Of a DNA stretch of 64,000 bases, positions 35,810 through 45,095 are shown in pieces. The notes beneath the pieces were generated by a model. It did no database searches and was not told the origin of the DNA. It saw only the letters and a list, made by a program, of their open reading frames with translations. The stretch spans positions 64,001-128,000 of the forward strand of contig WNWL01000004.1 in the NCBI GenBank assembly GCA_009733745.1. The letters are read 5' to 3'. The stretch is from Oceanobacillus sp. HTM 045 (lineage in GTDB: Bacteria > Pseudomonadota > Alphaproteobacteria > Rhodobacterales > Rhodobacteraceae). A program made the translations under genes and the position numbers. Within the stretch, counting starts at the first letter, position 1. Each line of letters starts with the position of its first letter.

Positions 35810-36010
35810 TTATATCGGCCGGAGGATGGGGGAGTCGAGTCGGGGTGCAGGCCAGCACCGCTTCCGGCGACACCGATGGTCGGAGAGGAGGGCGGCGCCC
35901 GACCCTGGGTGGGCGCTGTGCTTTGTTCGGACTGCGCGCGGCGCACCCGAAAGCATTGACGTTTGAACGACTTGAGCGGCTCAACGAGCGCCCTCCCGGG
36001 GGGAGGGTCG

Positions 36011-36192
36011 GGCGCCGCCCGGCTTGAGGCCGGGCGAGACGTGTGGCCGGCGTGGTGCGTGGATGGGCGCTGCGCGGAGTTTGGCCGGGCGAGACGTGTG
36101 GCCGGTGTGGTGCGTGGACGGGCGCCGCGCGGAGTTTGGCCCGGCGAGAGGGCCTGCCGGTGTGGTGCGTGGACGGGCGCCGCCCGAAGAAC
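36011..36192. repeat. Hairpin element and 3 x 55-bp tandem repeat
   Basis: A GC-rich element (36011-36040) containing the stem GCCCGGC/GCCGGGC around TTGAG runs into three 55-base units: 36028-36082, 36083-36137 and 36138-36192. Units 1 and 2 differ at a few bases; unit 3 is more diverged. The unit carries GTGGTGCGTGGA. The first 30 bases recur exactly at 40409-40438. It fills much of the gap between imuB and the glycosyltransferase gene. The rest of the gap (35810-36010) shows no gene. Confidence 0.85.
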
Positions 36193-36204
36193 CCCTCCTG
36201 CCCC

Positions 36205-37113
36205 TCACCAGCGGGCGAGGTCTTCCATGTCGAGCGTCGCGAAGGCGGGGCCGAGGGTTTCGCGGGCTTCCGCCGGGGCGAAGGGGCCTTCCCATGCGAA
36301 GCCCTGCTCGGCGCGGAGCGAGTCGCAATGGGGATGCGCGGTGACGAGGAAGGCGGGGCTGCGGCTGTCGGTGAGGGTGGGGTAGGCTCGGTCGACCTGC
36401 CGGTGCTTGACCCGGATGTCGAGCACGGTGCTGTTCTCCTCCGCGCCCTGGACGAGCGCCAGCCCGCAGGCGACGCCGAAATTGACCGAGGGGCAGAGCC
36501 GGACGCCGCCCGACCCCGGCATCAGCATCCAGCCGGTGCGGAAGCTCAGCGCGGCGGGCGGGGCGATGCGGACGGCGTTCTCGCGCAGCCGGGCGACGAA
36601 ATCCGCCGCCAGCGCGTCGTCGTCGTCGATCCGGAAGGTGCAGCGGAGCGCCGTTCCCGGCCCCTCATCCGATCCCGCCTCCGTCCCCGCCTTCCCGGGA
36701 CCCGCCTGAATGGCGGCGCTGGCGGCGGCGCGGCAGCTGCGGTGCAGCCTTTCCTCCGGGTCGTGGCGGGTGACGGCAAGGAACGGGTGGCGCGCGGCGA
36801 GCGCGTCGAGCCGGTCCTGCCAGCGCGGGGGCAACAGCGAGGAGGTGACGAGGCAGAGGGTGAAGCCCGGGTCGGTCTGCGCCGCGAGCGACGGCAGCGA
36901 CACCGCCTCCAGCAGCCGGAAGCGGGCGGCGAGGCGGGCCTCGTCGAACAGCGCGGCGCAGCGCTCGTCGAAGCTGCGGTCGCGGTCGGCGCGGAAGAAG
37001 AGCTGGTCGCGGGCGATCACCGAGAAGCGCATGATGCCGGCGATGCCGACCGGGGACGGGTCGGGCACCGGCGTTTCCCAGCCGATCGGGCGTGCCGGCT
37101 TGCTGCGGTTCAT
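36205..37113 (-). CDS. Putative rhamnosyltransferase-type glycosyltransferase
   Basis: 302 residues resembling the putative rhamnosyl transferase family (GT-A-like). The Asp cluster FRIDDDDAL is the likely metal/nucleotide-sugar site, and RFRLLEAVSLPSLAAQTDPGF near residue 65 is the typical family start. The start MNRSKPARP is chosen because the upstream frame lacks similarity. It stands alone, divergent from the enoyl-CoA hydratase. Acceptor unknown. Confidence 0.8.
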   Translation of the reverse strand: MNRSKPARPIGWETPVPDPSPVGIAGIMRFSVIARDQLFFRADRDRSFDERCAALFDEARLAARFRLLEAVSLPSLAAQTDPGFTLCLVTSSLLPPRWQDRLDALAARHPFLAVTRHDPEERLHRSCRAAASAAIQAGPGKAGTEAGSDEGPGTALRCTFRIDDDDALAADFVARLRENAVRIAPPAALSFRTGWMLMPGSGGVRLCPSVNFGVACGLALVQGAEENSTVLDIRVKHRQVDRAYPTLTDSRSPAFLVTAHPHCDSLRAEQGFAWEGPFAPAEARETLGPAFATLDMEDLARW

Positions 37114-37332
37114 GCGCCCCCTCTCCCGCGGCCTCCAATCGCAAAGGTTGCTGGACGTCCCGTTTTCGCGCAAGCAAGGGTTGTGGCTTCGCGCCGGCCT
37201 GTCAAGCGCTCGCCACGCGACGCAACGTTACCGCACCCGGCCCAGGCCAATCGCTGCCAGCCGCGTTGCAAAGCCGCGCCGCGCGGCCTACGCCAGAGGC
37301 GGTCGCGCGAAAAGGTGCCGGGAGGACAGGCG

Positions 37333-38094
37333 ATGAGCGAGCATGTGAAGGTGTCGGTGGACGGCGGGGTGATGGAGATCCTGATCGACCGTCCGGAGAA
37401 GAAGAACGCGCTCACCAACGCGATGTACGACGCGATGGTCGATGCGCTGGCCTCCGCCGCGGCCCGCGACGACGTGCGGGTGGTGCTGATCGGCTCCACC
37501 GGCGAGGATTTCACCACCGGCAACGACCTGAACGATTTCGCCAAGGTGGCGATGGGCGGCGAGGCGCGGGCCTGGGGCTTCATCCAGGCGATCGCCAAGT
37601 TCGAGAAGCCGCTGGTCGCGGCGGTGCCGGGGCTGGCGGTGGGCGTCGGCATGACCATGCTGCTGCATTGCGACCTGGTCTACGTGGCGCAGGAGGCGAA
37701 GCTCTCGGCGCCGTTCGCGCAGCTGGCGCTGGTGCCGGAGGCGGCGTCCTCGATGCTGCTGCCGGCGCGGATCGGCCATGCGAAGGCGTTCGAGATCTTC
37801 ACCCTCGGCACGCCGGTGACGGGCGAGGGCGCGGTGGTGCTCGGCCTCGCCAACGCGGTGACGCCGCGGGGCGACGAGATCCGGGCGGCGCGGGCGGCCT
37901 GCGCGAAGCTGGCGAAGCAGTCGGTCGGCGCGCTGATGGCGACCAAGGCGCTGATGCGCGACACCGCGCCGGTGCTGGAGCGGATGCAGCGCGAGGGCGA
38001 GATCTTCCAGCGCCGCCTGAAGAGCGCGGCGGCGCGGGAGGCGTTCACGGCCTTCCTGGAGCGCCGTGCACCGGATTTCGAGGGGCTGGACTGA
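37333..38094 (+). CDS. Enoyl-CoA hydratase/isomerase family protein
   Basis: 253 residues with the crotonase fold: EKKNALTNAMYDAM, the oxyanion-hole segment GEDFTTGNDLNDF, AVPGLAVGVGMTMLLHCDL and FAQLALVPEAASSMLLPARIG, with the second catalytic Glu present. It hydrates or isomerises an acyl-CoA; the substrate cannot be told. The ATG at 37333 follows GGGAGGACAGGCG. DUF2130 follows after 10 bases. Confidence 0.92.
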   Translation: MSEHVKVSVDGGVMEILIDRPEKKNALTNAMYDAMVDALASAAARDDVRVVLIGSTGEDFTTGNDLNDFAKVAMGGEARAWGFIQAIAKFEKPLVAAVPGLAVGVGMTMLLHCDLVYVAQEAKLSAPFAQLALVPEAASSMLLPARIGHAKAFEIFTLGTPVTGEGAVVLGLANAVTPRGDEIRAARAACAKLAKQSVGALMATKALMRDTAPVLERMQREGEIFQRRLKSAAAREAFTAFLERRAPDFEGLD

Positions 38095-38104
38095 GGGGGA
38101 GAGC

Positions 38105-39352
38105 ATGTCCGAGCCGACGCTGACCTGCCCGGAATGCGGCACCGAGATCCGGCTGACCGAGTCGCTGGCCGCGCCGATCGTCGAGGCGACGAAGCGGAAC
38201 TACGAGGCGCGCCTGAAGGAACTGGGCGCGGAGGTCCGCGCCAAGGAGGAGGCGCTGGCCGCCCGCGCCGAGGACCTGGAGGCGGAGATCGCGAAGAAGG
38301 TCGCCGCCGAGCGGGCCGGGATCGCCGCCGCGGAGGCGGAGAAGGCTCGCGCCAAGTCGGCGGAGGAGCTGGCGGCGCGGGATGCGGCGCTGGCGGAGGC
38401 GAAGGCGTCGATGCAGGCGCAGGCGGCGAAGCTGGCCGAGGCGCAGAAGGCGCAGGTCGAGGCGCTCCGCAAGGAGCAGGCGCTGGCCGAGCGGGAGCGC
38501 GAGCTGGAGCTGACGCTGGCCAAGCGGCTGGCGGAGGAGCGCGCGGCGATCGGTCAGAAGGCCCGCGCCGAGGCGGAGGAGGCGCTGCGCCTGCGCCTCG
38601 CCGAGAAGGACCAGACCATGGCCGCGATGCAGCGCCAGATCGAGGACCTGAAGCGCCGCGCCGAGCAGGGCTCGCAGCAGCTGCAGGGCGAGGTGCTGGA
38701 GCTGGAGCTGGAGGAGCAGCTTGCCGGCGCCTTCCCGCTCGACCGGATCGAGCCGGTGCCGAAGGGCGAGTTCGGCGGCGACGTGGTGCAGCATGTCGCG
38801 GGCCTCGGCGGGCGCACGGCGGGGACGATCCTGTGGGAATCCAAGCGCACCAAGAACTGGACCGAGGGCTGGCTCGCCAAGCTGCGCGGCGACCAGCGCA
38901 CGGCGCAGGCCAACCTGGCGGTGATCGTCTCCCAGGCGCTGCCGAAGGACGTGGAGAGCTTCGCGCATATCGACGGCGTCTGGGTCGCCGCGCCGCGCTA
39001 CACGGTGGCGCTGGCCGCCGTGCTGCGCGGGATGCTGATCGAGGTCGCCGCCGCGCGGTCGGCGGGCGAGGGTCAGAAGGACAAGATGGAGGAGATCTAC
39101 GAGTACCTCACCGGGCCGCGCTTCCGGCTGCGGGTCGAGGCGATCGTGGAGAAGTTCTCCGACATGAAGGCGGACCTGGAGCGCGAGCGCAAGGCGATGA
39201 CCCGGCTCTGGGCCAAGCGCGACAGCCAGATCGCCGGGGTGATCGAGGCCACCGTGGGCATGTATGGCGACCTGCAGGGCATCGCCGGGCGGGCGATCCC
39301 GGAAATCGAGAGCCTGGAGATCGGCCTGCTGGAGGATGGCGGGGAGGACTGA
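38105..39352 (+). CDS. DUF2130 domain coiled-coil protein
   Basis: 415 residues: an N-terminal zinc-ribbon-like CPECG, a long Ala/Glu/Lys coiled coil (about residues 30-195), then the conserved DUF2130 domain with GGDVVQHV, ILWESKRTKNWTEGWLAKLR and YEYLTGPRFR. The conserved ESKRTK block is reminiscent of PD-(D/E)XK nucleases, but the function is not established. It lies 10 bases after the enoyl-CoA hydratase. Confidence 0.9.
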   Translation: MSEPTLTCPECGTEIRLTESLAAPIVEATKRNYEARLKELGAEVRAKEEALAARAEDLEAEIAKKVAAERAGIAAAEAEKARAKSAEELAARDAALAEAKASMQAQAAKLAEAQKAQVEALRKEQALAERERELELTLAKRLAEERAAIGQKARAEAEEALRLRLAEKDQTMAAMQRQIEDLKRRAEQGSQQLQGEVLELELEEQLAGAFPLDRIEPVPKGEFGGDVVQHVAGLGGRTAGTILWESKRTKNWTEGWLAKLRGDQRTAQANLAVIVSQALPKDVESFAHIDGVWVAAPRYTVALAAVLRGMLIEVAAARSAGEGQKDKMEEIYEYLTGPRFRLRVEAIVEKFSDMKADLERERKAMTRLWAKRDSQIAGVIEATVGMYGDLQGIAGRAIPEIESLEIGLLEDGGED

Positions 39353-39490
39353 CCCCGCCAGCGCCGGCCTCCTCCCGCCCCGGCCATTGCAGCCGGGGGG
39401 CGATTCGGCGACAATCGCTGCTGCCGGGGGCATGATTGATGCCCGGCCCGCCGGACCCGGCCGGCCCGGGCGCACCCCCTGGATTGCGAG

Positions 39491-40405
39491 ATGGCCGATC
39501 ATCAGACGAATACCGGCACCGGCGCCGACCTGCTGTCATACCGTGAGTATGTCGACGCGACCGGCGAGCACCGCCTGACGCGGGTCGCCACCTGCGACGA
39601 GAAATGGGTGGTGAGCGACTGGGACGGCGAGACCTACTACGTCACCTTCGCCAACAATTTCTCGAAGAAGCACCTCGCGACCTTCTCCAAGAGCCGCGAG
39701 AGCAACGAGGTCGCCGCCTACTATGCCTGGCTGGAATCGACCCGCGGCGGCACCGAGCTTGCGCCGCACGAGGCCTGGGAGCGTGGCGAGCACCACATGG
39801 CCGAGAGCAAGATGCAGCAGACCCTCACGAACCGCAGGCCGAACGTGCGCTGCCGCTGCGGCCACCGCTACAACCAGCACGCCCATCGCGGGCCGGGGCA
39901 GCCCAAGGGGGCCTGCTCAGTCGGCGGCTGCGGCTGCGCGCGATACACCTCGCCCTATGCCGAGGCGCGGATCAACGCGGGCAAGGCACTGGAGGACAAC
40001 GCCTTCGCCCATGACGCCGGGCCGACGCCGAACTCCGCCAACCGCAACCCGCTGGCGGGCGCGACCACCAACCGCAACACCTTCATCCTGCTGAACTACG
40101 TCCCGCGCGACACGTTCAAGGAGGTGGTGGTGCGCTCGCTCCAGGCGGTCGAGAAGCCGCCGGGCTGGAGCAAGGGCGACCCGCTGGCCAAGGCGCGGCA
40201 CGACGAGGCGGAACTTAAATGGGATTTCGGCCCCGCCCATCTCGGCGCGGTGGTGCAGATGCAGGTGGCGGGCAACCCGCCGGTCTTCACCATGACCAAG
40301 ATGCGCGGCTGCTGGGTCAAGGCCCGCAAGACCGCGACCGACTGGGGCAAGCAGACCTGGGAGATCTTCCACATGGAGACCGGAGGCGCGCACGCGCCGT
40401 TCTGA
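39491..40405 (+). CDS. Unknown protein with a Cys/His cluster
   Basis: 304 residues with no family I can name. A compact metal-site candidate is seen at residues 121-149: C121, C123, H125, H130, H132, C142, C147 and C149. The N-terminal ~100 residues are rich in aromatic and charged residues; the C-terminal ~130 contain TNRNTFILLNYVPRDTF and a Trp-rich end. No signal peptide. It stands between DUF2130 and a repeat element, 138 bases after DUF2130. A nucleic-acid-binding role would fit a zinc cluster but is a guess. Confidence 0.75.
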   Translation: MADHQTNTGTGADLLSYREYVDATGEHRLTRVATCDEKWVVSDWDGETYYVTFANNFSKKHLATFSKSRESNEVAAYYAWLESTRGGTELAPHEAWERGEHHMAESKMQQTLTNRRPNVRCRCGHRYNQHAHRGPGQPKGACSVGGCGCARYTSPYAEARINAGKALEDNAFAHDAGPTPNSANRNPLAGATTNRNTFILLNYVPRDTFKEVVVRSLQAVEKPPGWSKGDPLAKARHDEAELKWDFGPAHLGAVVQMQVAGNPPVFTMTKMRGCWVKARKTATDWGKQTWEIFHMETGGAHAPF

Positions 40406-40408
40406 GGG

Positions 40409-40460
40409 GGGGCGCCGCCCGGCTTGAGGCCGGGCGAGACGGTTGGCCGGCGTGGTACGT
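40409..40460. repeat. Dispersed copy of the 36-kb repeat element
   Basis: Bases 40409-40438 are identical to 36011-36040, with the same GC-rich stem around TTGAG. Similarity continues for ~20 bases (GGCCGGCGTGGTacGT) and then fades. It starts 4 bases after the stop of the Cys/His protein and could act as a terminator-like hairpin. Confidence 0.85.
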
Positions 40461-40593
40461 TGCGTGCGGCGTTCGGGGTTCCTGGCCGCGCAGCTTTGAG
40501 CACTGCCCCACCCCCCGCTGACGCCACGTCACCGGTGCCGCGACTCGCCGCCTGCGGTAATTTTCCTGCCAACAACAACACGGGGAGGGGAAG

Positions 40594-42186
40594 ATGGCGG
40601 CACCGGAATTCGACCGGATCGTCTATTTCGGCGACAGTCTCAGCGATGGCGGCACGATCTACGACGTGACCGCGCAACTCCTGTTCATCCCGTTCCCGCT
40701 CGACGGTGCGGGTTATGACGGGGTGTTTTCCAACGGGCCGGTCCACACGCAGATCGCGCCGGACCTGCTCGGGGTCGAGGTGGCGAACTATGCCGCGGGC
40801 GGGGCGCGGGCGATCGGGGAACAGCCGATCGGCGACCTGCTGGCGCGCAACGGCGCGGACCAGCTGATCAACCCGGCGGGCGACCTGTCGCTCTTGGACT
40901 TCGACATCAATCTCGGCGGGCAGGTGGCGCGCTTCGTGGCGGACGAGGCGGCGAACCCCTACGAGGGGGCGCAGGCGGCCTCCATCCTGATCGGGCTGAA
41001 CGACCTTTCCGGCTTCGTGCCGACGACCGCCGACCCGGTGGCGGAGGGGACCGCGCTGTTGCAGGGCATCGTCGGCGCGACGCTGGGCGCGGCGCAGGCG
41101 GCGGTGCAGGCCGGGGCGGACCAGGTGATCCTCTACACCTTCCCGGACGTGAGCTTCTTCCCCTTCGCCGATTTCCTCGACCCGGCGCTATTGCCGCTCG
41201 GGCAGTTGCTGATCGAGGCGCATCGCGACGCGATCAATCTTGGCGCGACCGGGCTGGAGGCGGCGGGGATCGCGACCACGATGGTCGATCTCGGCCAGAT
41301 CACCGGCGAGATCGTCGCGGACATGTCTACCTTCGGCTTCCTCGACGTGGAGAACAGCTTCTACATCGGCGCGGCGACCAACCCGGACATCACGGTCGGG
41401 CCGGGCGGGATCGAGTTGACCTTCCCCGAGAACCCGGCGGTGGCAGGGCTGGACGCGGACCAGTTCGCCTTCTTCGACCTGCTGCACCCGACCTCGGCGC
41501 TGCACGGCATCGTCGCGGCCTACCAGGCGGAGGTGCTGACCTCCGAGACGCATTTCCTCGACGATGGCGCGGACGTGCTGCGCGCCGGGCGCGAGGACGA
41601 TTTCGTGCTGGCCAAGGGCGGGGACGACGTGCTGCGGCTCGGGCGCGGCGACGACGTGGCCTTCGGCGGCACCGGCGACGACCGGGCGTGGGGGCAGGGC
41701 GGCGACGACATCCTCGCGCTGGGCTCCGGCGACGATTTCGGCCATGGCGGGGGCGGCAACGACGTGCTGGCCGGGGGCGACGGCAACGACTGCCTGTTCG
41801 GCGGGGCGTCGGCCGACCTGCTGATCGGCGGGCGGGGCTCCGACAAGGCGTTCGGCGGCGCGGGGGCGGACGTGTTCCTCTGGACCGACCCGGCGCTGAC
41901 CGGCGGCGCGGACGGGAGCTGCGACATCATCTTCGGCGGGTCGGGGCATGACACGCTCTACCTCGCCGTCGCCGATCACCAGCGCGCGGCGGTGGAGGCG
42001 GAACTGGACCACGCCGGGTTCCTGCAGCGGTTCTTCGGCTACTGGAACTTCGAGACGCTGGGGCTGAAGGCGGTCGGCGTCGAGGAGGTGGTGTTGGTCG
42101 ACAGCCGCGCCGACCTCGCCTCGGTCGATGTGCCGGGCGCGCTGGAGGGGCTGCTGCACGAGGCGGACCTCTGGGGGCTGGTCTAG
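40594..42186 (+). CDS. GDSL/SGNH hydrolase with C-terminal RTX repeats
   Basis: 530 residues. Residues 1-~320 are an SGNH esterase/lipase: block I FGDSLSDGG (nucleophile S15), LIGLNDLSGF (block III) and DLLHPTS with the Asp/His pair. Residues ~330-440 hold calcium-binding RTX nonapeptides (GGDDVL, GSGDDFGHGGGGNDVL). The lack of a signal peptide and the RTX repeats point to type I secretion. No HlyB/HlyD/TolC genes are nearby. A GGGAGGGGAAG ribosome site precedes the ATG. Confidence 0.93.
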   Translation: MAAPEFDRIVYFGDSLSDGGTIYDVTAQLLFIPFPLDGAGYDGVFSNGPVHTQIAPDLLGVEVANYAAGGARAIGEQPIGDLLARNGADQLINPAGDLSLLDFDINLGGQVARFVADEAANPYEGAQAASILIGLNDLSGFVPTTADPVAEGTALLQGIVGATLGAAQAAVQAGADQVILYTFPDVSFFPFADFLDPALLPLGQLLIEAHRDAINLGATGLEAAGIATTMVDLGQITGEIVADMSTFGFLDVENSFYIGAATNPDITVGPGGIELTFPENPAVAGLDADQFAFFDLLHPTSALHGIVAAYQAEVLTSETHFLDDGADVLRAGREDDFVLAKGGDDVLRLGRGDDVAFGGTGDDRAWGQGGDDILALGSGDDFGHGGGGNDVLAGGDGNDCLFGGASADLLIGGRGSDKAFGGAGADVFLWTDPALTGGADGSCDIIFGGSGHDTLYLAVADHQRAAVEAELDHAGFLQRFFGYWNFETLGLKAVGVEEVVLVDSRADLASVDVPGALEGLLHEADLWGLV

Positions 42187-42239
42187 CCCGATCCGGTAGG
42201 GACTGGCGGGCGGGCCGCGCGGGCGGCTAGGCTCGCCGC

Positions 42240-43028
42240 ATGGTCACGGTCTCCAGTTCCCCCTCCAGTTCACCCGCGCCGGTCACGCCGCGCCTCGCCG
42301 CCGCCGTCGAGGCGGCCTACGGCGTGTTCGCGGGCTACCGGATCGAGGGGGAGCTGATCGTCTGCGACTGCGCGGTATGCGTGTCGGAGGCGGATGCGCG
42401 GTTCCTCGCGGCGACGCCCGTGCGCGAGATCCCGGCGCGGCGGCTGGCGGAGTACACCAACTCGGCGCATGGCTACGACCCGCTGGTCGAGAAGCAGGTG
42501 AAGCATTTCCTGCCGCGCTATCTCGACCTGGTCGCGCAGCGCGACGTGCCGGATTCGCTCGGGCTCGACATCTGCCTGCGCCGGATCGGCGGGGCGGGGT
42601 GGCGCGAGGACTGGCCGGCGGTGGAGGCTGCGGCGCTGGAGGAGTTTTTTGACGCCTTCACCGAGGCGTCGCTGACCGACATCTCGCTCGCCCACTGGCC
42701 GGTCGGCTGGCGGCTCGGCTGGGACATGGTGGACGTGCTGACCTTCACTGTTACCGCCGGGGGCGACCTGGAGCGGGTGCTGGCGACGTGGGACGCCGCG
42801 CCCGACCCGGCGGCGGCGCTGCATGTGGCGGGCCTGCGCCACACGCTCGGCACCGGCGCGGACGGGCCGCGGCTCGGCTCGCCCTACCTGGAGACGGACT
42901 GGCCCGGCGCGGACCGGCGCATCGCCGAATGGGCGCTGGAGGAACGCTGGACGGAACGGATCGTCGAGACGGCGGGGATGCTGGACGACCCGCGCTACGA
43001 GGACGTGCTCGGCCCGGCGGTGTTCTGA
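42240..43028 (+). CDS. Protein of unknown function
   Basis: 262 residues, soluble, with a CDCAVC cluster near residue 41 and many Trp/Asp in the C-terminal half. No family recognised. Coding bias is good over the whole frame, and it begins 53 bases after the GDSL-RTX gene. Convergent with the flavin monooxygenase, 16 bases apart. Confidence 0.75.
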   Translation: MVTVSSSPSSSPAPVTPRLAAAVEAAYGVFAGYRIEGELIVCDCAVCVSEADARFLAATPVREIPARRLAEYTNSAHGYDPLVEKQVKHFLPRYLDLVAQRDVPDSLGLDICLRRIGGAGWREDWPAVEAAALEEFFDAFTEASLTDISLAHWPVGWRLGWDMVDVLTFTVTAGGDLERVLATWDAAPDPAAALHVAGLRHTLGTGADGPRLGSPYLETDWPGADRRIAEWALEERWTERIVETAGMLDDPRYEDVLGPAVF

Positions 43029-43044
43029 GCGGGCGGGCCGGCGA

Positions 43045-44289
43045 TCATGGCGCGGCGGGCGGGCCGCGGTGGTCCGCGATGTGGCGGACGATGCGCGCGG
43101 CTTCCTCTCCCGCCATCATCACCGTGCCGGCGCGGAGGGATTCCAGCGTGTCGAGACCCGCGAAGTAGATTCCGGGGACGGAGACGGAGCGGTCCTGTGC
43201 TGGCGCGCCGTCCGCGCCGAGCGCGCCGGGCACGTCGAGCCAGCCGAAATCGCCGCTGAAGCCGGTGGACCAGATCACCGTGGCGATGCCTTCGCGGGCG
43301 AGGTCGATCTCGGTGAGCGGCGGGTCGGGGAAGCGGGTCGCGACGGTCTCGGCGGGGTCCGGCACCGGGGCGGGAGCGTCGATGCCTTCGCGGGCGATGT
43401 ACTCGTCGATCTCGGCCCGCAGCATGGCCGACATCTCGTCGCCGTAAGCGGCGCTGTCGGCGAGGGTGTCGTCGAAGCGCACCCGTCCGTCGCCCGAGAT
43501 GTCACGGAGGCGCCCGGCCAGCGTCACGCCCATCGCGCTGAGCGACTGGAGGCTGATCGTGTGCGTCGCGCCGATCAGGCCGCGGCCCGAGGCGGTGGTG
43601 CGCGGCTGCGCGAGCCGCCCGGTATCGGTCAGCCAGAGGAAGATGTCGCGGCCGCGATAGGTGCGCGGCACCCGCCCGTTCCGCCCGGTGGAGAGGATCA
43701 CGCGGCGCCCGGCGAGGGCGATGTCCTCGGCGATCTGCCCGCCGGAATTGCCGCAGCCGACCACCAGCACGCCGCCGGGAGGCAGGGCATCGGGCGCGCG
43801 GTAGTCCGACCCGTCGATCTGCGTGACGGAGGCGGGGAGGTGCGCGGCCATCGCCGGGCGGCGCGGGACGTTGAGGTTGCCGGTGGCGACGACGATGGAG
43901 TTCGCCAGTGCCGAACCGGCGGAGGTGCGGATCTCGAAGGGGCCGTCCGGGCCGTCACCCGCGCGCCGCGCGGAGAGGACCGCGGTCCCCTCGCGCACCG
44001 GCAGGGCGTTGCGGGCGGCGTAGTCCTCGACCATCGCGACGAAGGCGTCGCGGGTCATGTAGCCCTCCGGCTCATCGCCCTCGTAGCGGTCGCCGGGCAG
44101 GACGGTCATGACGTTGGGCGTGTTCATCCGGAAGGTGTCCCAGCGCTGGGTGCGCCAGGTGTGGCAGATGCTGTCGCGCTCGTAGACGGCGTGACTGTAC
44201 CCGGCGCGGGCGAGGGCGTAGCTCACGCTCAGCCCGGCCCATCCCGCGCCGACGATCGCGACGTCATGCCGTTCCGGATGCGACTCCAT
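43045..44289 (-). CDS. Flavin-containing monooxygenase-like oxidoreductase
   Basis: 414 residues with an N-terminal FAD motif (VGAGWAGLS, residues ~13-21), an NADPH motif (VGCGNSGGQIAE, about residue 180) and ATGFSG-type ending (WSTGFSGDFGWL). This is the CzcO/FMO group, which oxygenates N, S or ketone groups. The substrate is unknown. A methyltransferase gene lies 18 bases upstream on the same strand, so they may act in one pathway. Confidence 0.88.
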   Translation of the reverse strand: MESHPERHDVAIVGAGWAGLSVSYALARAGYSHAVYERDSICHTWRTQRWDTFRMNTPNVMTVLPGDRYEGDEPEGYMTRDAFVAMVEDYAARNALPVREGTAVLSARRAGDGPDGPFEIRTSAGSALANSIVVATGNLNVPRRPAMAAHLPASVTQIDGSDYRAPDALPPGGVLVVGCGNSGGQIAEDIALAGRRVILSTGRNGRVPRTYRGRDIFLWLTDTGRLAQPRTTASGRGLIGATHTISLQSLSAMGVTLAGRLRDISGDGRVRFDDTLADSAAYGDEMSAMLRAEIDEYIAREGIDAPAPVPDPAETVATRFPDPPLTEIDLAREGIATVIWSTGFSGDFGWLDVPGALGADGAPAQDRSVSVPGIYFAGLDTLESLRAGTVMMAGEEAARIVRHIADHRGPPAAP

Positions 44290-44307
44290 CTCCCCTCCGC
44301 CGTCAGC

Positions 44308-45042
44308 CTAGCGCGCCGGTGCGCCGTTGTCTGCCGGCTCCGGGCCGGGCGCGGTGGCGACCCAGCCGCGGAAAGTGAAGGCGGCGTAGAAGAGGGCGAC
44401 GTCCCGGAAGCCCGCGTCGCGGAGCATGGCCTCGTCCTCCTCCGGCGGGAGGACGGGCAGGCGCTGGGCGATGGCCTCCACCGCGGCCTCGGCCTTTTCC
44501 CGCTTGATGCCGGAGGATACGGCGAAGGCGGCGCAGCGGGAGAGCCAGAGCGCCTGGCCCGCCGGGTCGCGCGGGAAGCTGTGATGCACGACCACCAGCG
44601 GCGCGCCCGGCCGCAGCCTTCCGCGCAGGGCGGCGAGGGTGCGGGCGCGGTCCTCCCGCCCGACGAAATGCAGGGTCAGCAGGCAGGTCGCGCCGTCGAA
44701 CGGGCCCGGCGGCGCGCTGTCGATGTATCCGTGGTGGAGCGTGACGCGGGGCGCGTGGGGGCCGACGGCGCGGGCGGCTTCCTCCAGCATCTCCGCCGAG
44801 GGATCGACGCCGGTGAAGCGCCAGCCGGGACAGGCGTCGGCGAAGGCGCGCAGTTCCAGCCCGCCGCCCGCGCCGAGGACGAGGATGCCGGCCTCCGCCC
44901 CCGCCCGCTCGGCGAGCAGGAGGGCGGCCATGCGCTGCATGTCATGGAAGCCCGGCACCTGCCGCGCCGGGCCCTGGGCATAGCGCGCGGCGGTTTCGCG
45001 GTCGGAGAAACCCGGCATGGCTGCGTCGTTCCCCTGTTCCAT
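44308..45042 (-). CDS. Class I SAM-dependent methyltransferase
   Basis: 244 residues with ILVLGAGGGLELRAFADACP (motif I), FTGVDPSAEML (motif II) and GPFDGATCLLTLHFVG (post I). Substrate unknown. The start MEQGNDAAMPGF is supported by GGCGGGG upstream; the frame stays open to 45150 across an 18-bp duplicate that would encode KNTGTG twice. It precedes the monooxygenase by 18 bases. Confidence 0.85.
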   Translation of the reverse strand: MEQGNDAAMPGFSDRETAARYAQGPARQVPGFHDMQRMAALLLAERAGAEAGILVLGAGGGLELRAFADACPGWRFTGVDPSAEMLEEAARAVGPHAPRVTLHHGYIDSAPPGPFDGATCLLTLHFVGREDRARTLAALRGRLRPGAPLVVVHHSFPRDPAGQALWLSRCAAFAVSSGIKREKAEAAVEAIAQRLPVLPPEEDEAMLRDAGFRDVALFYAAFTFRGWVATAPGPEPADNGAPAR

Positions 45043-45048
45043 TTCCCC

Positions 45049-45084
45049 GCCCGTGCCCGTGTTCTTGCCCGTGCCCGTGTTCTT
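45049..45084. repeat. 18-bp direct repeat, two copies
   Basis: GCCCGTGCCCGTGTTCTT occurs at 45049-45066 and again, exactly, at 45067-45084, directly before the methyltransferase start. The length is a multiple of three and the frame stays open through it. Confidence 0.85.
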
Positions 45085-45095
45085 GGCCGCGCCCG

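Noticed and set aside
36028-36192. 55-bp units as a CRISPR array
   Set aside because: Units are directly contiguous without unique spacers, and no cas genes are nearby.
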